The notes: a model not told the origin generated them from the letters alone. DNA of 64,000 nt from Bifidobacterium tsurumiense (GCF_000741765.1 NZ_JGZU01000011.1:53613-117612), one strand, 5' to 3'; shown: positions 22,489 to 32,611, counted from the stretch's first letter. Translations and numbers: made by a program.

Positions 22489-22512
22489 AGCCTAGCGCGA
22501 CTTGACTAGGCT
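22489..22512 (+). terminator. Weak hairpin after the methyltransferase gene
   Basis: AGCCTAG (22489-22495) and CTAGGCT (22506-22512), 7 bp, four bases past the stop, with no T-run. Confidence 0.35.
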
Positions 22513-22604
22513 CGAAGCGAATTGGTTTCCAATATCCTCGCGGCACAATAGCATGGAAGAGGTTGCTTGTGGCGAGGGCCGCAGGCACAGATTGAAGGAG
22601 CATG

Positions 22605-22943
22605 ATGAGCCAATCCGATGATTGCCTGTTCTGCAAGATCATTGCGGGTCAGATTCCTAGCGAAAAGGTATACGAAGACGACACCACCTACGCTTTCAAG
22701 GACATCAATCCTAAGGCCAAAGTGCATGTGCTTATCGTTCCCAAGCAGCACTTTGCCAATGTGGCCGAACTGGCTCGTGAAGACAGTGCTCAATTGGGGC
22801 ATATCGTTGAAGTAGCGCAGCAAATCGCCGACCGTGAGTTCCACGGCGCATACCGTCTTATCTTCAACACCGGCATCGATGCCGGACAAACCGTATTCCA
22901 TGTGCATGCGCATGTACTCACCGGCGAAACCTTAGACGAATAG
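22605..22943 (+). CDS. HIT-domain nucleotide-binding protein
   Basis: 112 residues of the histidine-triad family (HinT-like purine nucleoside phosphoramidase). The N-terminal [20 protein letters not shown] and the triad FHVHAHV near the C-terminus are standard. ATGATG occurs at 22602; the second ATG is better spaced from AAGGAG. It precedes phoH by a few bases, a common arrangement with phoH-ybeY in actinobacteria. The cellular substrate is unknown. Confidence 0.93.
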   Translation: MSQSDDCLFCKIIAGQIPSEKVYEDDTTYAFKDINPKAKVHVLIVPKQHFANVAELAREDSAQLGHIVEVAQQIADREFHGAYRLIFNTGIDAGQTVFHVHAHVLTGETLDE

Positions 22944-22950
22944 GAGCGTT

Positions 22951-24042
22951 GTGGCTACGACAACACGTATCGTCACCATCCCAACCGAACTCGATCCTGT
23001 CGCCGTACTGGGCCCTGTGGATGAGGTGCTCCGCGAAGTGGAAAAAGCCTTTCCTGCACTTACGATAATTGTTCGCGGCAACCGAGTCGCCATAATGTCA
23101 CGCTCCAAACAGACTCAGGCTCAGGCATCCCAGGCTCAGCAAGTCATTGAGTCCATCGTGCAAGCCGCTTATTCCGCGCCTCTGGATGCTGATTCGGTAA
23201 GACGAATGTTGGAACAGGGCATTCTGCGCAATCCCGCACGTGCTGATCTTGCGGACAAAGCGGCGTCAAAACGTGAGCTTGTTCGCATTCCTGGGCAGGA
23301 ACGCAAAGTATCGCATGAGTCCAAGGATGAGCGGCATAAGCCACGGGTCCCAGGAGTGATCACCTTCGCGGCGGGTCTTCCTGTTCGTCCGAAAACCGCA
23401 GGACAGATTGCCTATGTGAACGCAATCGAGTCGCATACCATCACATTTGCCATAGGGCCTGCAGGAACGGGAAAAACATATTTGGCCGTAGCAAAAGCGG
23501 TTCAAGCCTTCCAGGATCGTCGCATCCGCCGGATCATCCTGACTCGACCGGCTGTGGAAGCGGGGGAGAACCTCGGTTTCCTTCCCGGAACGCTCAATGA
23601 GAAGGTCGATCCTTACTTACGTCCTCTCTATGACGCACTTTCGGATATGCTCGGCGCGGACCAGCTCAAGCGATATATGGATGACGGCACGATCGAAGTG
23701 GCTCCTCTTGCCTATATGCGAGGCCGAACGCTGAACGATGCCTTTGTGATACTCGATGAGGCGCAGAACACCACTGAACAGCAGATGAAGATGTTCCTTA
23801 CGAGACTTGGATTCAATACCACGATGGTGATCACCGGCGATATCACGCAGATCGATCTGACGGTGCCTCGTTCCGGTCTTGCCACGATTGAACGCATCCT
23901 TGGTTCTGTACCAGGTATCGCCTTCGCGCATCTGGATGCGGAAGATGTTGTGCGTCACGAATTGGTCGGCCGAATTGTGGAGGCTTATGACCGTCATACG
24001 GCGGAACGAGAGCATCACACAAGGCAAGCTACGGGGGAATAA
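22951..24042 (+). CDS. phoH: PhoH-family ATPase
   Basis: 363 residues; cytosolic P-loop ATPase often linked with RNA metabolism and YbeY. An N-terminal KH-like part ([17 protein letters not shown]) precedes Walker [12 protein letters not shown] and Walker B VILDEAQN with [13 protein letters not shown] after it. The start is GTG 22951 with AGGAGCG directly before. ybeY begins three bases after its stop, so the two are coupled. Confidence 0.94.
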   Translation: MATTTRIVTIPTELDPVAVLGPVDEVLREVEKAFPALTIIVRGNRVAIMSRSKQTQAQASQAQQVIESIVQAAYSAPLDADSVRRMLEQGILRNPARADLADKAASKRELVRIPGQERKVSHESKDERHKPRVPGVITFAAGLPVRPKTAGQIAYVNAIESHTITFAIGPAGTGKTYLAVAKAVQAFQDRRIRRIILTRPAVEAGENLGFLPGTLNEKVDPYLRPLYDALSDMLGADQLKRYMDDGTIEVAPLAYMRGRTLNDAFVILDEAQNTTEQQMKMFLTRLGFNTTMVITGDITQIDLTVPRSGLATIERILGSVPGIAFAHLDAEDVVRHELVGRIVEAYDRHTAEREHHTRQATGE

Positions 24043-24045
24043 TAG

Positions 24046-24588
24046 ATGAGTGTTGAAGTATCGAATGAAACCGTATGGGATATCGACCCAAAGGTTTTCT
24101 CCGATCTGGGAATCTGGGTGCTCGATCAGATGAAGGTGAGCACCCAATCGGATCTAGCCATAATGTTCGTTGATCCGGAGCCCATTGCTGAACTTCATGA
24201 GCGATGGATGAATCTGGACGGCCCTACCGATGTGATGAGCTTCCCTATGGACGAACTGCGTCCCGGGGATGGCAGAACCACGGTTGAGGGTGTTCTGGGA
24301 GATATCGTGATCTGCCCTTGGGTGGCCTCGCAACAGGCAACGGCTGCCGGGCACAGCGCCATGGAAGAGATGCTGCTGCTCACCATTCACGGTATTCTGC
24401 ACCTCTTGGGATATGACCATGTCACGCCTGAACAAGAGCGACAGATGTTTGGCTTGCAACGCCAACTGCTGCTGACCTTCTTCGCGGTTCGCCAAGGCAG
24501 TATCGAAATGGCGACCCTGCCTGCAGGCGTCCCCGACGCTCTTGAACTCTATGAGTCCGAGCATGAAAACAGCACTCGCAAGCATTGA
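24046..24588 (+). CDS. ybeY: Endoribonuclease YbeY
   Basis: Zinc-dependent RNase of rRNA maturation. The metal-binding motif [11 protein letters not shown] (three His) is intact, with [14 protein letters not shown] upstream. Length 180 is normal, with a roughly 20-residue C-terminal tail. It belongs to hit-phoH-ybeY-CorC-era. Confidence 0.95.
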   Translation: MSVEVSNETVWDIDPKVFSDLGIWVLDQMKVSTQSDLAIMFVDPEPIAELHERWMNLDGPTDVMSFPMDELRPGDGRTTVEGVLGDIVICPWVASQQATAAGHSAMEEMLLLTIHGILHLLGYDHVTPEQERQMFGLQRQLLLTFFAVRQGSIEMATLPAGVPDALELYESEHENSTRKH

Positions 24589-24636
24589 TATGTTTGAATA
24601 ATACGAATATCGAATAGGCATATGGGAAGGACTATT

Positions 24637-26052
24637 ATGCCGGACTTGGATGCGATGACCATAGTCATCATGGTGACTTTGGTGGTTGTCGCTGCGCTAT
24701 TGGTTTGGATGTCTTTGACTATGGCTTCTGTGGAAGGAGCGGTTTCACGCGTCACGCGAGCCAGCCTGAACAATCTGATCCTTGAAGTGCAAACCGATGC
24801 TGACACGAGCCATTTCGTCCGGATGAAGAAAATCTCTCGTATTCATTCAGTGCAAAAACTCATCGCCAACAGATATGCGACAATCGGTGCCTGCACCTTC
24901 TTCCGGATAGCCTGCAATGTACTCGACGGTGTTCTCGTGGCGAGTTTCATCGCCTTGTGGGGTTTGCCGCTGTGGATGCAATTGGTTGCAGGAATGGTGT
25001 TTGCTTTGGCAATCGCCATCGTTTCCGTATTATTGCGCCCTCGGTCTGCAGGAGCGTTGAAACCGGTCGATGTGATGCTGCGATATTCAGGTGTTATCAC
25101 TTGGGCGGTTGTGTTGACACCCTTTGCGCATATCGGCAGCGAACAATCCGCGATCAAACGTAGCAAGGATTCGAATCTTTCTGACGATGAGGCCTTGGAG
25201 AAGATTCAGATCGAGCAAGGTAAAGCCACGATTGACCGACTGGTCGAAGCCAATGATTTCGATCCGGAAGTTTCGGAAATGCTCCGTAATGTGCTTATGC
25301 TTTCAGACACCCTTACCCGTGAAATCATGGTGCCTCGAACTGACATGGTTTGTATCGAGGGCACGGAATCCTTGGAGGATCTGCTCAAATTATGCTCACG
25401 ATCGGGTTTTTCCCGTATCCCTGCAATCGGAGATTCCGTTGACGACATGCTGGGTATCGCATATTTGAAGGATGCCGTTCGCGCCACGGCTTTTAATCCT
25501 GCTGCGGCTGAACGAGATGTGGTTTCCATCGTCCGCAATCCAATGCTGGTTCCCGAATCCAAGCCAGTGGACGATCTGTTCCACGAGATGCAACGCACAC
25601 GTCAGCATGTGGCCGTCGTGGTTGATGAGTATGGCGGCATAGCAGGTTTGGTGACCATCGAAGACGCGATCGAACAGATCGTCGGCGAGCTTGCCGATGA
25701 ACACGATCGGACACAGCATAGCGAACCCGAGCAGATTGGCGAGCACACATGGAAAATGCCTGCCCGCACATCCATTGCGGATTTGGAAGAGATCTTCGAA
25801 GTTGATATCGACGAAGACGATGTCGACACGGTTTTCGGCTTGCTGACCAAGCTGCTCGGACGTATGCCAATAGTTGGCGCATCAGCCGTAACCCGAGGCC
25901 TGCGACTCACAGCCGTTGATTCGGCCGGTCGACGCAAAAAGGTGTCCACGATCGTCGTTGAACCCGCTCACGTCGATGCCGACGGGGAAACTGAACTTAC
26001 TACCGATGAGCGTACTGGTCAGGACCATACGCAAACTCATGAAGAAGAATAA
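24637..26052 (+). CDS. CNNM/CorC-type transport-associated membrane protein
   Basis: About 471 residues of the HlyC/CorC (CNNM) family, linked with Mg2+ or Co2+ homeostasis. An N-terminal DUF21 region with several membrane helices (first at IVIMVTLVVVAALLVW) is followed by LSDTLTREIMVPRTDMVCIE, a CBS pair (about 205-330) including VVVDEYGGIAGLVTIEDAIEQIVGE, and a CorC_HlyC domain. ATG 24637 has GGGAAGGA seven bases upstream and is preferred to 24622. The gene lies between ybeY and era. Confidence 0.9.
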   Translation: MPDLDAMTIVIMVTLVVVAALLVWMSLTMASVEGAVSRVTRASLNNLILEVQTDADTSHFVRMKKISRIHSVQKLIANRYATIGACTFFRIACNVLDGVLVASFIALWGLPLWMQLVAGMVFALAIAIVSVLLRPRSAGALKPVDVMLRYSGVITWAVVLTPFAHIGSEQSAIKRSKDSNLSDDEALEKIQIEQGKATIDRLVEANDFDPEVSEMLRNVLMLSDTLTREIMVPRTDMVCIEGTESLEDLLKLCSRSGFSRIPAIGDSVDDMLGIAYLKDAVRATAFNPAAAERDVVSIVRNPMLVPESKPVDDLFHEMQRTRQHVAVVVDEYGGIAGLVTIEDAIEQIVGELADEHDRTQHSEPEQIGEHTWKMPARTSIADLEEIFEVDIDEDDVDTVFGLLTKLLGRMPIVGASAVTRGLRLTAVDSAGRRKKVSTIVVEPAHVDADGETELTTDERTGQDHTQTHEEE

Positions 26053-26076
26053 GAATATCGAATCTGCAAGGATACT

Positions 26077-27030
26077 ATGAGCGAAGCAATGCAATCTGAA
26101 GAACAGACACCGTACCGATCCGGATTTGTCGCCGTTGTGGGCAGACCGAATGTGGGCAAATCTACACTGATCAACGCACTGATCGGTACGCAAATTGCCA
26201 TTGCCTCGTCACGGCCTGAAACCACGCGAAAAGCGATTCGTGGCATCATGACCAGTGAACATGCTCAACTGGTTTTGGTGGATACTCCCGGAATTCACCG
26301 TCCCCGAACCTTGCTTGGTCAGCGACTCAATGATGTCGTAGACGAGTCATTATCCGATGTGGATGAGATTGCATTTCTGCTGCCTGCAGATCAGGAGATC
26401 GGCCCGGGAGACAAGCGCATTCTGAGTCGTCTGCGCTCTGAGTTCGCCAAAAAAGAGGATGACGGGAAGTTCACTTGGAAAGTCCCGTTGATTGCCATCG
26501 TGACGAAAATCGATGAGTTAAATCGTTCCGAACTCGTCGACAAATTGATTGCCATCAATGAATTCGCTGATTTTACAGATATCGTGCCGGTGAGTGCATT
26601 GGAACACGACAATCTTGAAGAAGTGAAGTCGGTGCTCATCCAGCATATGCCTGAAGGCCCACAAATGTATCCCGCCGAGCAAATCAGTGAAGAAGGAGCG
26701 GAAGATACCATAGCAGAGCTGATACGCGGCGCATTCCTCGAAGAACTGGATGACGAATTGCCTCATTCATTGGCTGTCGTTGTGGACGATATCGAATATC
26801 CTCAGGATGATTCCGAAAAAGCACAGGTGATGGTGTCGATCTATGTGGAGCGCGATTCTCAGAAGCCCATTATCATCGGCCATAAGGCAGAGCATCTGGT
26901 CAGAGTAAAGAAGAAACTACGTACTGCCGTAAACCGCATTGTGGGGCACAAGGCGCATCTGGATTTGCATGTCAAGGTCGCCAAAGGTTGGCAGTCAGAC
27001 CCCAAGAAGTTGGAGCGCCTCGGATTCTGA
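26077..27030 (+). CDS. era: GTPase Era
   Basis: Ras-like GTPase that binds 16S rRNA and assists 30S assembly. G1 GRPNVGKST, G2 region TTRKAIRG, G3 DTPG, G4 TKID and a C-terminal KH domain (KAQVMVSIYVERDSQKPIIIGH...HLDLHVKVAKGWQSD) are all seen in 317 residues. It lies 24 bases after the CorC-type gene. Confidence 0.96.
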   Translation: MSEAMQSEEQTPYRSGFVAVVGRPNVGKSTLINALIGTQIAIASSRPETTRKAIRGIMTSEHAQLVLVDTPGIHRPRTLLGQRLNDVVDESLSDVDEIAFLLPADQEIGPGDKRILSRLRSEFAKKEDDGKFTWKVPLIAIVTKIDELNRSELVDKLIAINEFADFTDIVPVSALEHDNLEEVKSVLIQHMPEGPQMYPAEQISEEGAEDTIAELIRGAFLEELDDELPHSLAVVVDDIEYPQDDSEKAQVMVSIYVERDSQKPIIIGHKAEHLVRVKKKLRTAVNRIVGHKAHLDLHVKVAKGWQSDPKKLERLGF

Positions 27031-27146
27031 CAATAGATCGAAACTACGCGGACTGATATTCGACGCTCCCTATATTCGCCTATGGCGAGGGAATGGGCGG
27101 TTTCGGGTTTGCCGAGTAGTACCACATAATTCAATCGAATATGCGC

Positions 27147-27188
27147 GGAGGCTGGTGGAACCACTCAAACACGGTTCCACCCGCCTCC
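27147..27188. terminator. Terminator between era and the acyl-CoA ligase
   Basis: GGAGGCTGGTGGAACC (27147-27162) pairs at 15 of 16 positions with 27173-27188. It separates convergent genes and can serve both. Confidence 0.8.
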
Positions 27189-27219
27189 ATGCATTCAGAA
27201 GACTAGGCGTGAATTATCG

Positions 27220-29250
27220 TTACTTCTTCTTGCCTGTGTACATCTGGGTATTGAGCAATGTCGCATAATGCTTGATGACCTTAGGACGAATCACCTTCAT
27301 TGATGCTGTGAGCAATCCGTTATCCTGGGTGAACTCTTCAGGCAGGATGATGAATTTGCGCACCGATTCGGCTCGAGATACACCCTCATTGGCCATATTG
27401 ATGTATTTTTGCACTTCGGCACGCACTGCAGCGTTTTCCGCAGCCTCTTGAATCGACATATCTCGATTGAGTCCCTTTGATTCCAACCACGGACGCAACG
27501 AATCCTCATCCAAGGTGATCAGTGCTGAGATGAAAGGACGCTTGTCTCCCAAGACCAGAGCCTGGGAAACGAGTTCAGAACGACGAATCACATCTTCAAT
27601 GGGTCCGGGGGAGACGTTCTTGCCGCCAGCCGTGATGATGAGATCCTTCTTGCGGCCCGTGATGAACAGGAATCCCTCGTTATCCAAATGTCCCAGGTCG
27701 CCGGTGGCGTACCAGCCGTCTTCGGTGAATGAGGTTTCTGTAGCCTCGTCGTTCTTATGGTATTTGGGGAAGACGCATGTGCCCTTGACTTGGATTTCTC
27801 CATCTTCTGCAATGCGGATTGAGAAACCTGGGAAAGGAATGCCAACCGATCCTTCGCGGAACGGGGTGCCCAAAGGATTGAATGCGCAAGGCGCAGTCGT
27901 CTCAGTCAGACCGTATCCCTCATATACAGGTATGTTGGCGCCACGATAGAAGGCGAGCAATTCAGGATCCAGAGGCGCGCCGCCTGCGACAATCCATCGT
28001 GCACGGCCGCCCAATGCCTGACGCAATGACTTGTACACCAGAGGGTCATACATCATGCGTCCGGTGCGAGTCCGGGCACGTGCTTTGCCGTTTTCGTTGA
28101 TCTCCTTCATATATTTCTGCGCGGTTACCACAGCGCCTGCGAATGCCATTCCCTTGGCACCATGACCGGCCTTCTGCGAGGCGGCATTGTAGACCTTCTC
28201 CAAAACGCGTGGAACCACGATCATGACCGAGGGCTTGGCGACCTGAAGGTCGGAGATAAGTGAGGATATTCCTTGCGCTATATATGCGTGCATATTGCTG
28301 GCCACCACGATGTAGTTGATGGCGCGGGCAAAGGAGTGGGCCTGAGGGAGGAAAAGCAATACGGTGTTATTGCGGTCGTGCAGCAAATCCGGCATATAGT
28401 CCGGAAGATTCATCGCAGTCGTGCAATAGTGCTCATGGGTCATTTCCACACCCTTGGGCGCTGCAGTGGAACCGGATGTGTATACGATCGAGCACAGGTC
28501 GGTTTTGCGAACCGAATCGATGCGCTGATCAAGCTCTTCATCGCTGACGGTGCTGCCATAGGCCTGAAGTTCTGCCAAGCCGCCGGTCTCGATGCAGATA
28601 ACCTGTTCCAAGGTTGGGCATGCCTCTACTGCACCTTCGGCTTTTGCTTCCATGTCGGTTGTGCCGACAATGAGCAATCGAGCGTCAGAATTGTTGACGA
28701 TATTGCGGATCTGTTCGGAAGAATCCGTGTCATACACCGTGGCCAATACACCGCCGCAAGCCATGACCGCTGCATCGACGATATTCCACTCGTATGAGGT
28801 GCGGCACATAAATGCAACGCCGTCGCCTTTTGCCAGGCCGATATGGATCAATCCTTTTGCAGTGGCGCGAACCTCAGCGAGGAATTCGTTTGCCGTGCGC
28901 GTTTCCCATGTGCCATTACGCTTGAATGTGTAGAGCGGATCATCTCCCATACGTGCCGCGCGGTCGGCATAGATGTCGTAAATCGACATGCCATCCGGGA
29001 TCGGCGCTTTACCGGCAGTTTCGCTGGTCAGCAGACCGGTTTCTGGATCGATAAAGGTAGTGGTTGGGAATCCTGGACCCCATTCGTTGACATGTGGAAG
29101 TGTGCTGGCCTCATCGGCATCCGGGGTGCCGTGCCATCCCCAGTTGTCAGGTCGGTCGTCGCTGATTGGATGTACAAAGTCACCTCCTACGCGCAATGCC
29201 TTACGCGTAAGTTCCTGTACTCGTTCTTTCATTGAGGTGATGACGGTCAC
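27220..29250 (-). CDS. Long-chain fatty acid-CoA ligase (AMP-forming)
   Basis: 676 residues of the ANL adenylating family. The P-loop-like motif IVYTSGSTAAPKGVEMTHEH, EGYGLTETTAP, YATGDLGHLDNEGFLFITGRKKD and the C-terminal GGKNVSPGPIED lysine region are intact. It probably activates fatty acids for lipid remodelling; bifidobacteria lack a complete beta-oxidation pathway. The start is GTG 29250 with AAGGAG seven bases upstream. An N-terminal extension of about 60 residues precedes the core. Single gene. Confidence 0.9.
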   Translation of the reverse strand: MTVITSMKERVQELTRKALRVGGDFVHPISDDRPDNWGWHGTPDADEASTLPHVNEWGPGFPTTTFIDPETGLLTSETAGKAPIPDGMSIYDIYADRAARMGDDPLYTFKRNGTWETRTANEFLAEVRATAKGLIHIGLAKGDGVAFMCRTSYEWNIVDAAVMACGGVLATVYDTDSSEQIRNIVNNSDARLLIVGTTDMEAKAEGAVEACPTLEQVICIETGGLAELQAYGSTVSDEELDQRIDSVRKTDLCSIVYTSGSTAAPKGVEMTHEHYCTTAMNLPDYMPDLLHDRNNTVLLFLPQAHSFARAINYIVVASNMHAYIAQGISSLISDLQVAKPSVMIVVPRVLEKVYNAASQKAGHGAKGMAFAGAVVTAQKYMKEINENGKARARTRTGRMMYDPLVYKSLRQALGGRARWIVAGGAPLDPELLAFYRGANIPVYEGYGLTETTAPCAFNPLGTPFREGSVGIPFPGFSIRIAEDGEIQVKGTCVFPKYHKNDEATETSFTEDGWYATGDLGHLDNEGFLFITGRKKDLIITAGGKNVSPGPIEDVIRRSELVSQALVLGDKRPFISALITLDEDSLRPWLESKGLNRDMSIQEAAENAAVRAEVQKYINMANEGVSRAESVRKFIILPEEFTQDNGLLTASMKVIRPKVIKHYATLLNTQMYTGKKK

Positions 29251-29734
29251 GTAAATGCTCCTTGACCTGAATGTAAGCTTCTCAACCCTTCAATAATAGT
29301 CTCAGTTTGGTCAACCGTCACCTTACGGTGACGTAGGGGAGAGCGAGAACTCATAAACGAAGCAGTTGGATGCAAACTTGACGCCGAATCCAATGCGTAG
29401 ACCGAGCATGGAATGCGGACGGCTAACGATGCCTGTGGGGGTAGTGAAGTGGAGCCTTATTGGGCACAAAGGGGAGTAGATGTGTAGGCCTGATTTCAGC
29501 CACGATACGTCCAAGATTGTTCGTGCGCCAAATTCCAATGAATGTACCAGTACTGCACAATGAGTGCTTCTCGTCGAACTCGCACAAAGATTCTATGGGA
29601 AGGAAGTCCCGCTGCTACAAGCGGCGGTGGCACTTCACGTTATGGAATAGAAACAATATCGGTGATTTTCTTCGGTTACACTTTCGCTTTGTACAAAGTG
29701 TGTACGCATATCAAAGAAGCTAGAAAGGGCTCTC
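29251..29734. other. Long spacer between the acyl-CoA ligase and pntA
   Basis: About 480 bases holding two divergent promoter areas. Small open frames exist, such as 29323-29538 minus (71 codons), but none has family motifs or a good ribosome site. Structured stretches: CGTCACC-ttac-GGTGACG (29316-29333) and a nested hairpin 29603-29636 (GAAGT/ACTTC outside CCGCT/AGCGG). The last 60 bases hold a palindrome near pntA, listed separately. Confidence 0.5.
29678..29701. promoter_or_regulatory. Palindromic operator candidate before pntA
   Basis: A perfect 12-bp palindrome CTTTGTACAAAG (29687-29698) sits inside a second inverted repeat, ACACTTT (29678-29684) with AAAGTGT (29695-29701). It is 34 bases before the pntA ATG, a position suited to transcriptional control. 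The regulator is unknown. Confidence 0.4.
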
Positions 29735-31192
29735 ATGGCTGCAATACCAGAAGCCACAGTGACCTTCGGTGTCTTGAATGAGACCTCGGAGTATGAGTCC
29801 CGCGTCGCGTTGACGCCGGATATCGTCACTCGATTGCGCAAGGCGGGCGTGTCTTGCCTTATCGAATATGGGGCTGGTCTGCCCTCACATTATGTCGATG
29901 ACGATTACATCAAAGCAGGAGCTCAGGTTCTTGCCGCAGATGAGATCATCGCTCAGGCAGATGTGATGGGTTTTGTCGATCGTCCAAGTAATGAACTCGT
30001 TTCCCGCATGAGGCAGGGGACATGGATTGTCGGCATGTTGGACTCCTTCAATGACGACAGTTATATCGCTCAGCTTGCGCAGGCGAGAATGGTGGGCATC
30101 GCCATTGAGCGGTTGCCGCGTCAATTGAGCTCTGCCCAGTCAATGGATGAGATGACTTCGCAGAATTCCGTTATGGGATATAAAGCCGCACTGGTCGCGG
30201 CAAATGCGTATGGCTCTTTCTTCCCGATGATGACCACCGCAGCAGGTACCGTCCGCCCGGCAAAGGTGTTGATTTTAGGCGCAGGCATTGCGGGCTTGCA
30301 GGCAATCGGTACCGCTAAGCGTCTTGGTGCGGTCGTCACTGCCTACGATGTTCGCCCGGCGTCGAAGGATGAGGTCGAATCCTTGGGTGCCAAATTCCTC
30401 GATCTTGGTCTGGACTTTTCGAAAGGCCAGGGCGAAGGCGGATATGCTCGCCAGCTCACAGCGGAGGAACAGGCGGCACAACAGGCTGCAGTGGATAAGA
30501 AGGCAGCCGATTTTGATGTGGTAATTACCACTGCGAAGGTTCCGGGGCGCAAGCCCCCATGCCTGCTCACTGCTGCAGGTGTCAGCGGCATGCATCGCGG
30601 TGCCGTGATCGTCGATTGTGCTGCGAGTGATCTGGGCGGCAATGTCGAAGGCTCAGTGGTGGGAACCACACAGACCGAAGGTGGTGTCACGCTCATCGGT
30701 GCTCCGTATCTGGCAAGCGAGGTCGCTAATACCGCTTCTAACCTTTTGGCTCGCAATGTTGCCGATATCGTGTCCCATTTTGTTCGCGACGGCAAGCTGT
30801 CGATGGATCTTGATGATGAATTGGATAATGCGCTCGTGGTAGCGGACGCACAGAGAGGAGCGAGTAGCATGAACACCCTCGTTGTTGCCATAACCTTATT
30901 CGTGCTGGCGTTGCTGATTGGCGTGGAAGTGATCGGCAAAGTGCCGGCAACCCTGCACACGCCGCTGATGTCCGGCGCCAACTCCATCCATGGCATCGTC
31001 ATTGTCGGTGTGGTCATCGTTGCAGCACATGCCGATTCGCCTCTGGCATATGTATTCATTTTCCTGGCGGCAGTGCTGGGAACCATGAATGTGGTCGGCG
31101 GATATGTGGTGACCGATCGCATGTTGGAAATGTTCAAAAGCTCCAAACCTTCCAAGGCAGGCGCTGATCAGGATAAGGAAGGTGCCAAGTGA
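29735..31192 (+). CDS. pntA: NAD(P) transhydrogenase alpha subunit (soluble + membrane parts fused)
   Basis: Membrane proton-pumping hydride transfer between NADH and NADP. Residues 1 to about 375 form the NAD-binding domain I (YESRVALTPDIV near the N-terminus, LILGAGIAGLQAIGTAKRLGA, YDVRPASKDEVESLGAKF). Residues from about 379 to 465 are the membrane part of the alpha chain (three to four helices from MNTLVVAITLFVLALL). Exactly at the junction, GAGAGGAG lies 7 bases before ATG 30870, so the membrane part could also be made separately, as in three-gene actinobacterial pnt sets. The start is preceded by AGAAAGG. Its stop overlaps the pntB start by GTGA. Confidence 0.93.
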   Translation: MAAIPEATVTFGVLNETSEYESRVALTPDIVTRLRKAGVSCLIEYGAGLPSHYVDDDYIKAGAQVLAADEIIAQADVMGFVDRPSNELVSRMRQGTWIVGMLDSFNDDSYIAQLAQARMVGIAIERLPRQLSSAQSMDEMTSQNSVMGYKAALVAANAYGSFFPMMTTAAGTVRPAKVLILGAGIAGLQAIGTAKRLGAVVTAYDVRPASKDEVESLGAKFLDLGLDFSKGQGEGGYARQLTAEEQAAQQAAVDKKAADFDVVITTAKVPGRKPPCLLTAAGVSGMHRGAVIVDCAASDLGGNVEGSVVGTTQTEGGVTLIGAPYLASEVANTASNLLARNVADIVSHFVRDGKLSMDLDDELDNALVVADAQRGASSMNTLVVAITLFVLALLIGVEVIGKVPATLHTPLMSGANSIHGIVIVGVVIVAAHADSPLAYVFIFLAAVLGTMNVVGGYVVTDRMLEMFKSSKPSKAGADQDKEGAK

Positions 31193-31262
31193 GCGCCATC
31201 GAAATAATTGCATGGTTTGCCTATTTGCTGGCTGCGGTACTTTTCGTCGTAGGCTGCATTTC

Positions 31263-32597
31263 ATGAATTCACCCAAGACCGCACGTAAGGGAAACCAGAT
31301 TTCAGCGGTGGGCATGGTACTGGCCGTCGTAATGGCCTTTATCCATCTCTTTGTGCAGGGTTTCCTTTCTGTTACCGCGGTTGTGGTGTTGGTTGTCGGT
31401 ATTGTCATCGGTGCTTTGGCCGGTGTCATCTCTGCCGTCAAGGTCAAGATGACGGATATGCCTCAGCTCGTTTCGGTATTCAATACCGTCGGTGGTGGCG
31501 CTGCTGCCTTGGTGGCTTTGAACGATATCTTGACCACTGACGGCACGCCTTCTTTGGTCGTACTGATCACTGCCGGTCTTGGCGTGGTGATTGGTTCGGT
31601 TACCTTTACGGGTTCGCTTATCGCAGCGGGCAAGTTGCAGGGCATCGGTTTCGTCAAGAAGATGAGCCTGCCGGGCAAGGGCATATGGAATGTGCTATTC
31701 ATCGTCCTGACCATTGCTTCGTTTGTCATGTTGTGTGTTCAGCCTGAACAGCGACTGCTGTGGTCGGTGCTGACCACTGTGTGCGCTTTGATCTATGGCC
31801 TTGTATTTGTCGTTCCTATTGGCGGCGCCGATATGCCAGTCGTGATCTCGGTATTGAACGCATGCACTGGCACCGCAGTGGCTATGAGCGGTCTTGCCAT
31901 CGATAATGTTGCATTGATTGTGGCCGGCGCACTAGTCGGTGCAGCGGGTGTGACCTTGTCTATTCTTATGGCCCAGGCCATGAATAGGCCTCTGTTGAGC
32001 GTACTTGCCGGTGGCTTCGGTGGCGGTTCGGCTGCTTCAGGCGATGCAGACGGTCCTTCAGGAACCATGCGAGAGACCACAGCAGACGACGTCGCCGTTC
32101 AGTTGGTCTACGCGGAAAAGGTCGTCTTCGTCCCTGGATTCGGTTTGGCACAAGCCCAGGCTCAGCGTGAACTCGCCGATCTGGGCGAGCTATTGAAGAA
32201 TCATGGTGTAGAGGTCTCTTATGCCATCCATCCCGTGGCGGGTCGTATGCCTGGACATATGAATGTGTTGTTGGCTGAAGCCAATGTTCCTTATGAGGAA
32301 CTCATTGATCTGGACGATATCAATCCTCAGTTCTCCTCAACGAATGTGTCATTGGTGGTCGGCGCGAATGACGTGACCAATCCCGCCGCTCGTCGTCCCG
32401 GCACTCCTGTTTCCGGCATGCCGATATTGGATGTCGACAAATCGCAGAATGTCGTGGTGATGAAGCGCGGCCGTGGAAAGGGCTACGCAGGTATTGAGAA
32501 TGAGTTGTACTTCCAGGACAATACGCAAATGCTCTTCGGCGATGCAAAGGCGGGTCTCCAAGCCGTTATTGCAGCGGTGAAAGAGCTGATCGCCTAG
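31263..32597 (+). CDS. pntB: NAD(P) transhydrogenase beta subunit; N-terminal frameshift
   Basis: Membrane domain (eight or nine helices) plus NADP-binding domain III with FVPGFGLAQAQAQREL, YAIHPVAGRMPGHMNVLLAEANV and VVGANDVTNPAARR. The natural start is GTG 31189 overlapping the pntA stop; that frame encodes a first helix (AIEIIAWFAYLLAAVLFVVG) but meets TGA at 31264. Adding one C after 31254 (GGC-CTG-CAT) joins it directly to LHFMNSPKTARKGNQISAVG, the conserved continuation, giving about 470 residues. As written, translation must begin at ATG 31263 and loses helix 1. Otherwise the protein is intact. Confidence 0.88.
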   Translation: MNSPKTARKGNQISAVGMVLAVVMAFIHLFVQGFLSVTAVVVLVVGIVIGALAGVISAVKVKMTDMPQLVSVFNTVGGGAAALVALNDILTTDGTPSLVVLITAGLGVVIGSVTFTGSLIAAGKLQGIGFVKKMSLPGKGIWNVLFIVLTIASFVMLCVQPEQRLLWSVLTTVCALIYGLVFVVPIGGADMPVVISVLNACTGTAVAMSGLAIDNVALIVAGALVGAAGVTLSILMAQAMNRPLLSVLAGGFGGGSAASGDADGPSGTMRETTADDVAVQLVYAEKVVFVPGFGLAQAQAQRELADLGELLKNHGVEVSYAIHPVAGRMPGHMNVLLAEANVPYEELIDLDDINPQFSSTNVSLVVGANDVTNPAARRPGTPVSGMPILDVDKSQNVVVMKRGRGKGYAGIENELYFQDNTQMLFGDAKAGLQAVIAAVKELIA

Positions 32598-32611
32598 TCA
32601 GGAAGCATTTG

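Noticed and set aside
29323..29538. 71-codon minus-strand ORF in the pntA upstream spacer
   Set aside because: No family motif, no clear ribosome site, and odd composition; more likely non-coding leader and promoter DNA.
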